Source: Candidatus Zixiibacteriota bacterium (GTDB lineage: Bacteria > Zixibacteria > MSB-5A5 > GN15 > JAAZOE01). Taken from it: a stretch of 64,000 nt of DNA. The notes beneath the pieces were generated by a model that searched no databases, was not told where the DNA came from, and saw only the letters and a list, made by a program, of their open reading frames with translations. Made by a program: the position numbers and the translations under genes. Shown here piece after piece: positions 17,494 to 25,878 of this stretch (the stretch's first letter is position 1; each line of letters starts with the position of its first letter). The stretch spans positions 1 to 64,000 of the forward strand of contig JAZGGI010000035.1 of the NCBI GenBank assembly GCA_036480375.1. Direction: 5' to 3'.

Positions 17494-18579
17494 GAAACAA
17501 AGATTAATCTGAATGATCTCAAGGCTGATTATAAGAGCAAAGTAGAAAAGTTAAAAGCCCTCAAGCCGGTTGTCGATAATCTGGAACCCCGGATTGAGGA
17601 TGCCGATATCGCGGCTGTGATTGCCCGTCGGACGGGGATTCCCGTGACAAAAATGCTGACCGCCGAAAAAGACCGCCTGATAAATATGGAATCTTATCTG
17701 TCCAGGAAAATCATTGGGCAGGATCAGGCTATCAAGGTTATTTGTAATGCCATTCGCAAAGCGCGTTCGGGTCTCAAGCTTCCGTATCGTCCGGTAGGAT
17801 CGTTTTTATTTTTGGGGCCGACCGGAACGGGAAAGACCTATTTACCCAAACTATTGGCCGAATTTTTATTTGATGATAAAAACGCGATGGTGCGGTTGGA
17901 TATGTCGGAGTATATGGAGTCACATTCGGTGGCCAAAATGATTGGCGCGCCTCCCGGATATGTCGGGTATGAGGCGGGCGGACTTTTGACTGAAGCGGTC
18001 AGGAAAAAACCGTTTTCGGTGGTGCTTCTTGATGAAGTTGAAAAGGCTCACATGGATGTCTTCAATGTTTTATTGCAATTGATGGATGACGGACGTTTGA
18101 CTGACGGGCAGGGAAGGACGGTTGATTTTTCCAATACGATTGTGGTTTTAACCTCCAATTTTGCCGCCGAGAAAATTCTGGAAGCGGACCGCGAGGGACG
18201 CGACCTTGATATGGAAGAAGTACGGTCGTTTTTATTTTCCAAATTCCGTCCGGAACTGCTCAACCGCCTTAATGATATTATCATATTTCATTCGTTTACG
18301 CAGAAACAGGTAGAGAAAATCGCGGCTTTGGAATTTGAAAATCTGTGCGTATTACTTAAAGACCAGAATATACAGGCGAGTTTATCAAAGAAGGCATTAG
18401 CCAAACTTGCCAAAGACGGTTATACGCCTGAGTTAGGAGCCCGGCCGATTCAGCGAACGATAGAAAAGGATATCATTAATAAGTTATCGGTGGATATCAT
18501 TACCGGAGATGTATCCTCCGGCGATGAGATTGAGATAGATGTGAAGAATAAAGAGTATGTATTTTCGAAAAAGAAATAG
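17491..18579 (+). CDS. ClpV C-terminal half (second AAA+ domain)
   Basis: A 362-residue protein. A short helical lead (1-60) is followed by RTGIPVTKMLTAEK, the usual linker before the second AAA+ ring of ClpB/ClpV. Then come IIGQDQAI, Walker A GPTGTGKT (about 110-117), MSEYMESHSVAKMIGAPPGYVGY, Walker B VVLLDEVEKAH, sensor/Arg-finger region FRPELLNRLNDIIIF and the D2-small domain with GARPIQRTIEK. After Walker A the residues are YLPK where ClpB has ELAK. The chain can bind ATP but has no N-domain, so it presumably works only as a heteromer with the upstream half. Confidence 0.92.
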   Translation: METKINLNDLKADYKSKVEKLKALKPVVDNLEPRIEDADIAAVIARRTGIPVTKMLTAEKDRLINMESYLSRKIIGQDQAIKVICNAIRKARSGLKLPYRPVGSFLFLGPTGTGKTYLPKLLAEFLFDDKNAMVRLDMSEYMESHSVAKMIGAPPGYVGYEAGGLLTEAVRKKPFSVVLLDEVEKAHMDVFNVLLQLMDDGRLTDGQGRTVDFSNTIVVLTSNFAAEKILEADREGRDLDMEEVRSFLFSKFRPELLNRLNDIIIFHSFTQKQVEKIAALEFENLCVLLKDQNIQASLSKKALAKLAKDGYTPELGARPIQRTIEKDIINKLSVDIITGDVSSGDEIEIDVKNKEYVFSKKK

Positions 18580-18609
18580 AGATTAAACTTAAATAAAACG
18601 GAGGATTTG

Positions 18610-19053
18610 ATGGCCAAATTTATTCTGGGCGCGACTGAAAAGATAAAGCGCGACGATTCCATCCCGGTGGAATTACTCCCCTCCAACAAACTTCTTTATG
18701 CGGCGAAACTGAACAACGATGAAGACGCCGACGTGACTCCGGTGCGGTGCAACAATCTCAAAGAAGTTTTCGAGAAATATCGTCCGTCTTTTTCGGTCGA
18801 GATGGATTCCACGGATGGGGAACAGGTCAATGCCGATTTCGAGATTAAGGCGATGAAAGATTTCGGCAGTAAGCAACTGATTGACCAGAATGATTATTTG
18901 CAAAAAGTGTATTATGGGAAAGAGATATTAAATGATCTCGAAAAACAATTGAAGAAAAACAATTCCCTGAAGAAAACTCTGGCGGACAAAGACAAGAAGG
19001 AAGCGCTTCTAAAACTCGCCAGGTATTACATTGACCTGTTAAGCGAAGAATAA
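18610..19053 (+). CDS. tssB: T6SS contractile sheath small subunit TssB
   Basis: A 147-residue protein. The ATG at 18610 is preceded by GGAGG; a TTG just upstream is less likely. It shows the TssB pattern: an early VELLPSNKLLYAAKLN strand, NNLKEVFEKYRPSFSVEM, and a C-terminal helical pair rich in Lys (KNNSLKKTLADKDKKEALLK). TssB pairs with TssC to form the cytoplasmic sheath whose contraction drives the Hcp tube outward. The next gene, 16 bases downstream, is tssC, the universal order. It is short beside proteobacterial TssB (about 165-170), closer to Bacteroidetes-style forms. Confidence 0.88.
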   Translation: MAKFILGATEKIKRDDSIPVELLPSNKLLYAAKLNNDEDADVTPVRCNNLKEVFEKYRPSFSVEMDSTDGEQVNADFEIKAMKDFGSKQLIDQNDYLQKVYYGKEILNDLEKQLKKNNSLKKTLADKDKKEALLKLARYYIDLLSEE

Positions 19054-19069
19054 AGAGAGGTGAGGATAA

Positions 19070-20506
19070 ATGGGCGAAGAAGAAAAAAATGAAATGCAGC
19101 CGCAGCAGGCTGAAACCGCCGATGCCGCACCCCAAAAGGAAGCGGTTGAGATAGAAAAGATTTCCGATGAGGAATTCGCATCTATTTTGGGCGAGAATTT
19201 CGGCGATTATAAGAAGTTATCGGCTCTAATGCCGTCGTTTAAGACTCCGGATGGCGATCTGGTTCGAGGGGTTGAATGGTTGGATCCCAAGAAGAGTTTC
19301 CAGCGCAAGGAATTTCTGAACAAGAAAGATTTCGCGGGTCAGCGCAAGCTTTTGGCGCAAAGGCTGGACGCTTGGATTAACGCTCTCGCCGCCGATGAAG
19401 CGGACGATGATAAGCGCAAGAAACTCAGCGAAAAATCGGCCAAGCTGGAAGAGAATCTTAAGAAAAACATGAAGAAAGTGCATCGTGCCAACCGCGAAAT
19501 CGAAACAACGTATCGGGCAATTGATAAGTTTTTTGCCAATGCGCAACAGGAACCGGATGAAAAGGTAAACGCTTATTTCGTTAATGCCAGCGCTGAAGAA
19601 TTGGCCAACCCTGATGACAAAGAGAAATTTGAGGAAGTTTCCAAGGCGGTCGCTGATTTGTACCGGGAATGGAGTATCAAAGAATGTTTCTCGATGGCTG
19701 TCGTTCCGGGATATCTGGGGAGCGTTGAAAATATTGACGGTTTCGCTCGGATGCTGGGACTTCCCAATAAAGTCCATGTTATGACCGATTTACCCGATTT
19801 TGAATCGGTCGATGAGGTTATGGATATGCTTGACGATCCTAGTTACGCCAGTCTGGCCGGAATCGACGATTATAAGCAATACGTATCGCTGTTCGCCAAC
19901 TATGTTCAGGCCAGAGCCGCCAATGAATATGAGGATGAAGATATGTGGATACCGCCCTCGGCGGTCGTGGCCGGCAAGATGTATCAGGGCGATACGACAG
20001 CGGGTATGCAGCAGCCAATGGCCGGATTTAAACACGGTAAGATAGCCGACGCCAAGTACTTACGGTTTAAGGCTAATCAACCGGATGCCTCCAAGATAAA
20101 TGAAAAGGGCGTTAATCCAATGGTTAGTTTTGAAGGTACGGCGGTGGCAATGGGTGCCGCGACGCTGTTTACCAAAGAGACGTTCAATATATATTCGATT
20201 CGCCGGACTTATGATTATGTGTACAAGACATTGAGAAATTATCTGAATAAACAGACTTTTTCGGTTATTGATCAGAAGTTTGTCGATACTATGCGTCGCG
20301 ATATCGACAAATTCATGAAGGCCATTTCGGGCGGGGATAATATTTTGCAGGATTACAGAGTTGAGATTTTCGCCGATGATGAAATGCGTAAACGCCAGGA
20401 GATCGATATCAAGGTTGCTCTTAATCCCAAATATCCGGCGCGGACTTTCAATATTGAATTCACAGCGTGGAATGAGGATAACGCAACCAATGTGAAGGAT
20501 AAGTAA
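19070..20506 (+). CDS. tssC: T6SS contractile sheath large subunit TssC
   Basis: A 478-residue protein, close to the family's usual 490-500. After an acidic, Gln/Ala-rich start it has a helical N-terminal part, a central section PGYLGSVENIDGFARMLGLPNK, SLFANYVQARAANEYEDEDMW, PPSAVVAGKMYQGD and the C-terminal sheath domain with FNIYSIRRTYDYVYKTLRNYLNKQTF and DYRVEIFADDEM. The conserved C-terminal domain interlocks with TssB to build sheath rings. The ribosome site GAGGTGAGG is good. The usual SSEF(A) wording is replaced by IPPSAVVAG, which shows distance from the proteobacterial family. Confidence 0.9.
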   Translation: MGEEEKNEMQPQQAETADAAPQKEAVEIEKISDEEFASILGENFGDYKKLSALMPSFKTPDGDLVRGVEWLDPKKSFQRKEFLNKKDFAGQRKLLAQRLDAWINALAADEADDDKRKKLSEKSAKLEENLKKNMKKVHRANREIETTYRAIDKFFANAQQEPDEKVNAYFVNASAEELANPDDKEKFEEVSKAVADLYREWSIKECFSMAVVPGYLGSVENIDGFARMLGLPNKVHVMTDLPDFESVDEVMDMLDDPSYASLAGIDDYKQYVSLFANYVQARAANEYEDEDMWIPPSAVVAGKMYQGDTTAGMQQPMAGFKHGKIADAKYLRFKANQPDASKINEKGVNPMVSFEGTAVAMGAATLFTKETFNIYSIRRTYDYVYKTLRNYLNKQTFSVIDQKFVDTMRRDIDKFMKAISGGDNILQDYRVEIFADDEMRKRQEIDIKVALNPKYPARTFNIEFTAWNEDNATNVKDK

Positions 20507-20545
20507 AAAACCTATTGTAATAACTAAAAATAAGGAGAGCCAGTT

Positions 20546-20950
20546 ATGGCACGGAGACCAATTTTGGAGATTGATGGAGTTGTGTACAAAAACGTTTACA
20601 AGGTCGAATATGGCCTGTACACCGCCAAGGATGAAACCGGACGCCCGTCTGACAGGGCCCACGCCGGTGTCATTAAAATAACCCGCGAATCGGATGAAAC
20701 GGTTGATATCGCCCGCTGGGCAATGGATTCGAGCAAGCCGAACTGGAAAGCGGGTAAGGTTACTTTCAACAATCCTGACGATGCGGCGATGAAAGAGCTG
20801 ACCTGGGAAGAAGGATTTATCACTAAGTATGAGGAACAAGTCCCTCATGTTAAAAATAATCCCGAAGATCAGATTTCTGAGTATTTCGAAATATCCTGCC
20901 ATAAATTGACTATCGCCGACGCGGAGATCGACAACCGCTGGCAAGAATAA
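20546..20950 (+). CDS. T6SS inner tube protein Hcp (TssD), Bacteroidetes-like form
   Basis: A 134-residue protein. It has the TssD pattern seen in Bacteroidetes T6SS: a short first strand, YKVEYGLYTAKDETGRPSDRAHAG with the conserved GRPS, WKAGKVTFNNPDD, and LTWEEGFITKYEEQ near the end. Hexamers stack into the tube inside the TssBC sheath and can carry small effectors. A strong AAGGAG site precedes the start. A GC-rich hairpin with a T-run follows the gene, probably trimming transcription so that hcp mRNA exceeds the rest. The form suggests relation to T6SS(iii), though the membrane genes downstream differ. Confidence 0.88.
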   Translation: MARRPILEIDGVVYKNVYKVEYGLYTAKDETGRPSDRAHAGVIKITRESDETVDIARWAMDSSKPNWKAGKVTFNNPDDAAMKELTWEEGFITKYEEQVPHVKNNPEDQISEYFEISCHKLTIADAEIDNRWQE

Positions 20951-20963
20951 TTAATCGCATTAC

Positions 20964-20988
20964 CGGGCGGGATTTATTATCCCGCCCG
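20964..20988 (+). terminator. Intra-operon attenuator after hcp
   Basis: CGGGCGGGAT (20964-20973) pairs with ATCCCGCCCG (20979-20988) over 10 bp with a 5-base loop. TTTAACAATTTT follows. It sits 13 bases past hcp and 28 before vgrG. The T-run is interrupted, so partial termination is more likely than a full stop. Confidence 0.65.
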
Positions 20989-21016
20989 TTTAACAATTTT
21001 ATCCACAGGCCGCATA

Positions 21017-22798
21017 ATGGTGAGTGAAGAAGAAGAATATTCCGATAACGAAAAGACAATAGATCTATTTTCTGATGATCTCCTTGAAGATGGGGGAGGT
21101 ATTTCGGGTGTTTTTGCGATTAAATTATGGATTGATGGCAAGAAAATCGAAAGCTCCGATATTAACCGAATCGAAATAATCCAGACAATTGATTCTCACC
21201 ATGTGGTAAAGATTGTAATTCATGAATATGGTTTCGATGAGAAAGAAAATGAGTTATCTGATTCAATCGGTTATTCAGATGTTTTGGGAAAGTCGATATC
21301 CTTTGAAGTTGAAATGGAGGTGCCGGATGAACCTAGACCAATTAAGTCAACTTTCGTGGGAATCATAACCAAAACCCAGATAAGAAATAGAATTGATGGA
21401 ATAAATGAAGGCATTATTACTGCACATGGCCCGACAATAGCAATGGACGGGGCCAGGCACAATAATTTTTTCATGGATCAGAGTGCATCCGATGTAATCG
21501 GTTCAATTTTGCGCAATTATCCCATTACTATTGGAAATGTCGAATCGACCGGCGGTCAAATGAAATATTGCGTTCAATATCGCGAAACTGATTTTGAATT
21601 TATTATGCGTTTGGCATCCGGTTCGGGATTGTATGCATATTATGACGGTGAAAAATTCAATGTCGAAAAGGCCCATCAATCAAACACCATAGAATTGGCC
21701 TGGCGATATACCTTGGGCGGCTTTGTATATGGTTGGGGAACGGCATCGGCCGAGTTTACATCGTCGGTTTATAACTATGAACAGAAAAAAACATTTGATC
21801 AGGATTCGAAATCATTACCAACCCAATCTTCAATTTCCGAGACGTCCAAGAAAAGCACGGAAGCATCCAAAAAAATATATACGGAATCCGGATTTAGCGA
21901 TGCTCCCAAATTTGTAGCAGACGCTCAAGGGCTCGACAAAGTACTGCAAAACGAGAGAAATAAAGCTATAGGAAAGATGATTTTATGTCAGGGCACCTGC
22001 AGCCACCCCCAGATAGCTCCTGGAAAATGCGTCAAGGCCGGTGGCTTGGGTAAACTGGACGGCACTTATTGGGTCACCAAAGTCCATCATACTTTTGGAG
22101 CGGGCAGCTATACCAATAAATTTGAGTGCACACCGGTTGATGTCGCCTTTCCCAAATCGCATTCGGCTCGAGCGTCGGTAACCAATCTACAAACGGCCGA
22201 AGTAGTCGATAACATTGATCCGGATAAAATGGGTCGCATCAAGGTCAAGTTCCCGTGGAACGCCGACGACACCATCTGGATTCGGGTCGCCGTACCCCAT
22301 GCCGGGCAAGACCGCGGCTGGTTTTCTGTACCTGAAATCGGCGATGAAGTGTTGGTCGGTTATGAACAGGGATCGCCTGATTTACCGATTGTAATCGGCT
22401 CCCTGTATAATAAGGATAACGCGCCGCATAGCGATACCGGCACGGATGATAATAGTGTTAAGGGTTTTATAACCAAGAGCGGCAATAAAATTATTATTAA
22501 TGATTCCGGCGGGGGGGAACAGATCGGGATAATTGCCGCCGATGGAAGCCAGGTGATTATTGATTCCGGCGGTCCGTCGATTACGGTTGAGACAGACGGA
22601 GACGTGACCATAAAATCGAAAAATATTACACTCAAGGCTGACAGCAAGATTGTACTGGATGGCGGCCAGATTGAAATCAAATCCGGTGGCGATATTAAAT
22701 CCGAGGCGAGTATGAATATGGCAACCAAGGCCGGTATTGAATATAAAATAGAGGGAACAATGGTTACCGTAAAAGGAACCCCGATACAATTAAATTAA
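21017..22798 (+). CDS. T6SS spike protein VgrG (TssI)
   Basis: A 593-residue protein. Residues 40-370 form the gp27-like base, including VQYRETDFEFIMRLASGSGLYAYYDG, a signature of VgrG and phage gpD. Residues about 390-480 form the gp5-like OB-fold with DPDKMGRIKVKFPW, WIRVAVPHAG and EIGDEVLVGYEQGSPDLPIVIGSLYN. The end is a repetitive beta-helix needle (VTIKSKNITLKADSKIVLDGGQIEIKSGG). It forms the trimeric spike on which the PAAR protein sits. There is no C-terminal effector domain, so cargo must be attached through PAAR or adaptors. It lies between hcp and the baseplate genes. Confidence 0.92.
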   Translation: MVSEEEEYSDNEKTIDLFSDDLLEDGGGISGVFAIKLWIDGKKIESSDINRIEIIQTIDSHHVVKIVIHEYGFDEKENELSDSIGYSDVLGKSISFEVEMEVPDEPRPIKSTFVGIITKTQIRNRIDGINEGIITAHGPTIAMDGARHNNFFMDQSASDVIGSILRNYPITIGNVESTGGQMKYCVQYRETDFEFIMRLASGSGLYAYYDGEKFNVEKAHQSNTIELAWRYTLGGFVYGWGTASAEFTSSVYNYEQKKTFDQDSKSLPTQSSISETSKKSTEASKKIYTESGFSDAPKFVADAQGLDKVLQNERNKAIGKMILCQGTCSHPQIAPGKCVKAGGLGKLDGTYWVTKVHHTFGAGSYTNKFECTPVDVAFPKSHSARASVTNLQTAEVVDNIDPDKMGRIKVKFPWNADDTIWIRVAVPHAGQDRGWFSVPEIGDEVLVGYEQGSPDLPIVIGSLYNKDNAPHSDTGTDDNSVKGFITKSGNKIIINDSGGGEQIGIIAADGSQVIIDSGGPSITVETDGDVTIKSKNITLKADSKIVLDGGQIEIKSGGDIKSEASMNMATKAGIEYKIEGTMVTVKGTPIQLN

Positions 22799-22806
22799 CG
22801 GCTTCT

Positions 22807-23181
22807 ATGGAAAATTTAGCGTTACCTTTTGTTTTGCGGGAAGGATACCTCGACCGCGCCAAGCTTGATGAATCGATTAAGTTTTCAATCGGATTAATCC
22901 TGTGCACGCGGCGCGGATCACTACCTTTTGAACCTGATTATGGCAGTGATATCTGGGAAAAGGAATTTTCGGATTTGCTGACCGCCAATAAGGCCGATAT
23001 CCGATCCAATTTGCGAAACGCGTTAGATAAGTATGAAAAAAGATTGTATAATATTTCTGTTTCGCTGGTGAGAATTGACGGTGCCACGCCGCACTCGGTG
23101 AGTATGGCGATTAAGGTTACCGGCAATTACAAAGAAGACAACGAAGAGCAGAAATTTGAGGCGAGTTATCTACTGGGGTAA
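22807..23181 (+). CDS. tssE: T6SS baseplate protein TssE (gp25-like)
   Basis: A 124-residue protein of gp25/TssE size. It has the family course: SIKFSIGLILCTRRGSLPFEPDYGSDIWE, where the GSxPFxPDYG segment is characteristic, and a later helix (RSNLRNALDKYEKRL) followed by strands. TssE is part of the baseplate wedge with TssF and TssG and starts sheath polymerisation. The gene is 8 bases after vgrG and 3 before tssF; its own ribosome site is weak, suggesting coupling. Confidence 0.88.
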   Translation: MENLALPFVLREGYLDRAKLDESIKFSIGLILCTRRGSLPFEPDYGSDIWEKEFSDLLTANKADIRSNLRNALDKYEKRLYNISVSLVRIDGATPHSVSMAIKVTGNYKEDNEEQKFEASYLLG

Positions 23182-23184
23182 AAT

Positions 23185-24873
23185 GTGAACGATAAATCCG
23201 AAGCCATACGTCATTCAAAATCCAAATCACAAGAGGAAATTTTTGCCGAGATGCATCGGCAATTGCGGGCTTTTGACAATACCATACCGGCCGCTCCGGA
23301 ACGGATGGATCCGGTCATGAGGATATTACTCCAGTTATACGCGCAGCAACTGGAAAGAATTGACGGTCGGCTGGATATGGTCTGGGACGTGGCCGTCAAT
23401 ACTCTGATCCGGTCAATGTGTCCGGAAAGTATGCGCTGGCCGGTTCCGGCGTTTACGGTTATGAAGTGCAAAACTAAAGACCCCTTAGTTCAGGTTGATA
23501 TCCATACCAAATTTTTTTATAAAGAAAAGCGTGAAGGGGGGCAGACGTTTTTCTTCTCACCGCTTAAAACCGAAAAATTGCTGGATGTCCGCATTGATAA
23601 AGTATTTGTTCGTGTCGATGACAATCTGGTCGATTTATCTCCTGTAAGCGAGGAAGAAATGTCGTCAACGTCCCGGATAAGAACGTCATTTCCGGCAGGA
23701 GCAAAATATCAGATATATATTGGACTCGATTATTCGGGATCCCCGGTTGATTTGACAGGAAGCACGATTTTTTTGAGCGGCATCCCCAATGTTCTCAAAC
23801 AGCTTCGCTGGGCCTGGTGGTATCCCGGGTCGAATTTTGGTTCGTTTCAGGAAGACTGCGGTTTTTGCCCCGGTTTAACCAGTTCGCTGGAATCGATTTT
23901 CGCCGAGAATGGCAGTTATTCGGATTGGGGAGGATTGCGGAATAGCTCGGAGTTGTTCAAATCTCTGGAAGACAGTTTTATTGTCCTTCCTGAAAATTTT
24001 GCATCGACCTGGGAGCTGGGGCCCGCCGATCCGGAACTGGTTGATTTGGCCGAAAAAGATGGATTGCGTGATCTTGATGATCTGGAACATTTATACTGGA
24101 TACGCCTCGATTTACAGTCGGGTGGCGATAAAGCACGATTACAATCATCATTTGAAATAAATTTCGATAGTTTTATCGCGGTCAATAAAAACGATTTGAC
24201 GCTCTTCAAACATACCGGCGGGAATCGTTTGGTGGAGGTGGAATTGCCCGAGGATTTATCCAGTATTCTCGAGATTACCAGTGTTGTTGATAGTCATGGG
24301 CGAACTTATACTCCGCGTCATTTGATTACGCAGTCATCTGATAGATTTTATTCACCGGAAGAGCGCAATAACCGGCTTGTTTTATGGTTTGATTTTCCGT
24401 CGGAACTTGAACTTCCTCCGGAATCGATAACGGTCAACTATTCTGTCACTGCCGGGATTGAGGCTAATGGCATTGAGGCGGGGATGATCGAGGAATTATA
24501 TGAGAACCATCCGGGGATTGATTCAGCCATTAATATAATTCCGGTCAATGGAGCGATTCCGGCCAAGACCGAAAAACAAATAATGACGGAGGTGGCGGCC
24601 AGGTTGCGTAATCGGGATCGGTCGCTGAGTTTTTCGGGGATTTCAAGATGGGCGAAGACTTTTGATCCGCGAATTGTGGGCGCCGAGTGTGAGAACGGTA
24701 TCGAGCGATTGAATTCCGGCGTTCGAAGATGCATTATCGCAAAAGTTACGGTAAAAAAGGATAAGTTTTATTCCGAGGATGAAATTGAGCTTCTCAAGAC
24801 GAGGCTGGCGGCTTTCCTGAAATCCCGTTCGCCTGTAAATACGCACTATCGGGTGGAGATTATTCCGGGATGA
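23185..24873 (+). CDS. tssF: T6SS baseplate protein TssF
   Basis: A 562-residue protein. The start is GTG, with GGGG six bases upstream overlapping the tssE stop. The early part has MRILLQLYAQQLERIDGRLDMVWDVAVNTLIRSMCPESMRWPVPAFTVM, corresponding to the N-terminal region of TssF (VasA, gp6-like). The end contains MTEVAARLRNRDRSLSFSGISRWAKTFDPRIVGAEC, as in gp6/baseplate J-type wedge proteins. TssF and TssG make the wedge around VgrG. Length (family about 580-620) and position between tssE and tssG support the call. It overlaps tssG by 4 bases (ATGA). Confidence 0.85.
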   Translation: MNDKSEAIRHSKSKSQEEIFAEMHRQLRAFDNTIPAAPERMDPVMRILLQLYAQQLERIDGRLDMVWDVAVNTLIRSMCPESMRWPVPAFTVMKCKTKDPLVQVDIHTKFFYKEKREGGQTFFFSPLKTEKLLDVRIDKVFVRVDDNLVDLSPVSEEEMSSTSRIRTSFPAGAKYQIYIGLDYSGSPVDLTGSTIFLSGIPNVLKQLRWAWWYPGSNFGSFQEDCGFCPGLTSSLESIFAENGSYSDWGGLRNSSELFKSLEDSFIVLPENFASTWELGPADPELVDLAEKDGLRDLDDLEHLYWIRLDLQSGGDKARLQSSFEINFDSFIAVNKNDLTLFKHTGGNRLVEVELPEDLSSILEITSVVDSHGRTYTPRHLITQSSDRFYSPEERNNRLVLWFDFPSELELPPESITVNYSVTAGIEANGIEAGMIEELYENHPGIDSAINIIPVNGAIPAKTEKQIMTEVAARLRNRDRSLSFSGISRWAKTFDPRIVGAECENGIERLNSGVRRCIIAKVTVKKDKFYSEDEIELLKTRLAAFLKSRSPVNTHYRVEIIPG

Positions 24874-25781
24874 TATATTTCGGCAAAGATAAAATGCCCG
24901 ATTTTTGTCATCGGCATCATCCGTTTCATTATACGACCGCTCTCAATTTGCTTACTCGCATGGGAATTGACATTGATCGGATAAATCTTCTGGCGGTTGG
25001 CGAATATGAGAATTATAAAGGCGAGGTTCTCAATCAGAGTCCGTCTCCGGAATCTGATTTGCGCAAGGATGCGTCGATAACATTAGAGATTGGATTTCTC
25101 AGCGCAGTTGACTTTATGCCTTATCAGTTTTTTTATGGCCTGGAAGGCCGGTTTGCTCGCGGCAATTGGGAGCAGGGCTCCCGGCATTTTATGGCGCCTT
25201 TTGACGGAGCCGTAATTCGCTTTGAATCCAAAACAAGATACCATGCTTTGAAATATAATTTCGGAATTGTCGAACGGGAATATCTGGAAAAGTATTTGGC
25301 TCTTTTCGATTTTGATGTTAAAAAAGAAACGGGAAGCGACAGCGGTCACTCTCTTTGGGCGGCGTTATTGCCTATTTTTAATGAATGGGCTGGGAATGCC
25401 GTCAGTGTTGAGAAAATTCTCCAGGCTGTTTTGGGTTACAAATTTAAAATAATTGAAAATCTCCCGCGCGAATATGAAATTCCGAATGACCTGCGGTATT
25501 ATCTCGGATCGATGACCGGCAGGCTGGGGCGGGAATTGATTTTGGGCAAATCTTTTACCGAATGCGATTCCTGTTATGGCGTACGCGTTGGCGGAATCAA
25601 GCGGGATGAGATTAAAGATTTCTTGCCGGGCAAATCAAAACGGAAGAAATTGGAGACTTTACTTGGCCTATGTATGCCAAGCAATCTGGAATATAAACTG
25701 ATTTTTCAAGTTTCGGACAATCAGACAATCATTGGAGAGAAAGATAATAATGCCATTTTAGGGTATTCGGTTCAGATTTGA
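24870..25781 (+). CDS. tssG: T6SS baseplate protein TssG
   Basis: A 303-residue protein, start codon overlapping the tssF stop by ATGA. Motifs of the TssG (VasB) family are weak but placed correctly: YTTALNLLTRMGID near the start, MPYQFFYGLEGRFARGNWEQGSRHFMAP in the middle, and a C-terminal part with FLPG-like wording. TssG is a wedge partner of TssF and TssK. The assignment rests more on gene order (E, F, G, K) and length than on motifs. About 100 bases follow before tssK, with a possible promoter. Confidence 0.75.
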   Translation: MIYFGKDKMPDFCHRHHPFHYTTALNLLTRMGIDIDRINLLAVGEYENYKGEVLNQSPSPESDLRKDASITLEIGFLSAVDFMPYQFFYGLEGRFARGNWEQGSRHFMAPFDGAVIRFESKTRYHALKYNFGIVEREYLEKYLALFDFDVKKETGSDSGHSLWAALLPIFNEWAGNAVSVEKILQAVLGYKFKIIENLPREYEIPNDLRYYLGSMTGRLGRELILGKSFTECDSCYGVRVGGIKRDEIKDFLPGKSKRKKLETLLGLCMPSNLEYKLIFQVSDNQTIIGEKDNNAILGYSVQI

Positions 25782-25808
25782 CTCAAAGTTAAACATACCG
25801 GCTAAAAT
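25778..25808 (+). promoter_or_regulatory. Possible secondary promoter before tssK
   Basis: TTGACT (25778-25783) overlaps the tssG stop and TAAAAT (25803-25808) follows after 19 bases. A second TTGACT lies at 25827 without a good -10. It might boost tssK and the membrane genes. The spacing is one base longer than at 6021 and 15923. Confidence 0.3.
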
Positions 25809-25878
25809 ATCAATCTGTCAACTTTCTTGACTTAATCAGCCGGCGACGCTAACTTGAAAATGGAATTAAGGCGGAACA

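Noticed and set aside
16958-17500. Antisense open frames opposite ClpV
   Set aside because: No family resemblance, and the sense strand encodes unmistakable AAA+ motifs.
19226-20944. Long open frames antisense to tssC and hcp (up to 294 codons)
   Set aside because: They lie wholly opposite conserved sheath and tube genes, have no ribosome site, and come from the codon bias of the true genes.
21017-22798. VgrG with C-terminal effector domain
   Set aside because: The protein ends with the beta-helix needle; no extra domain follows.
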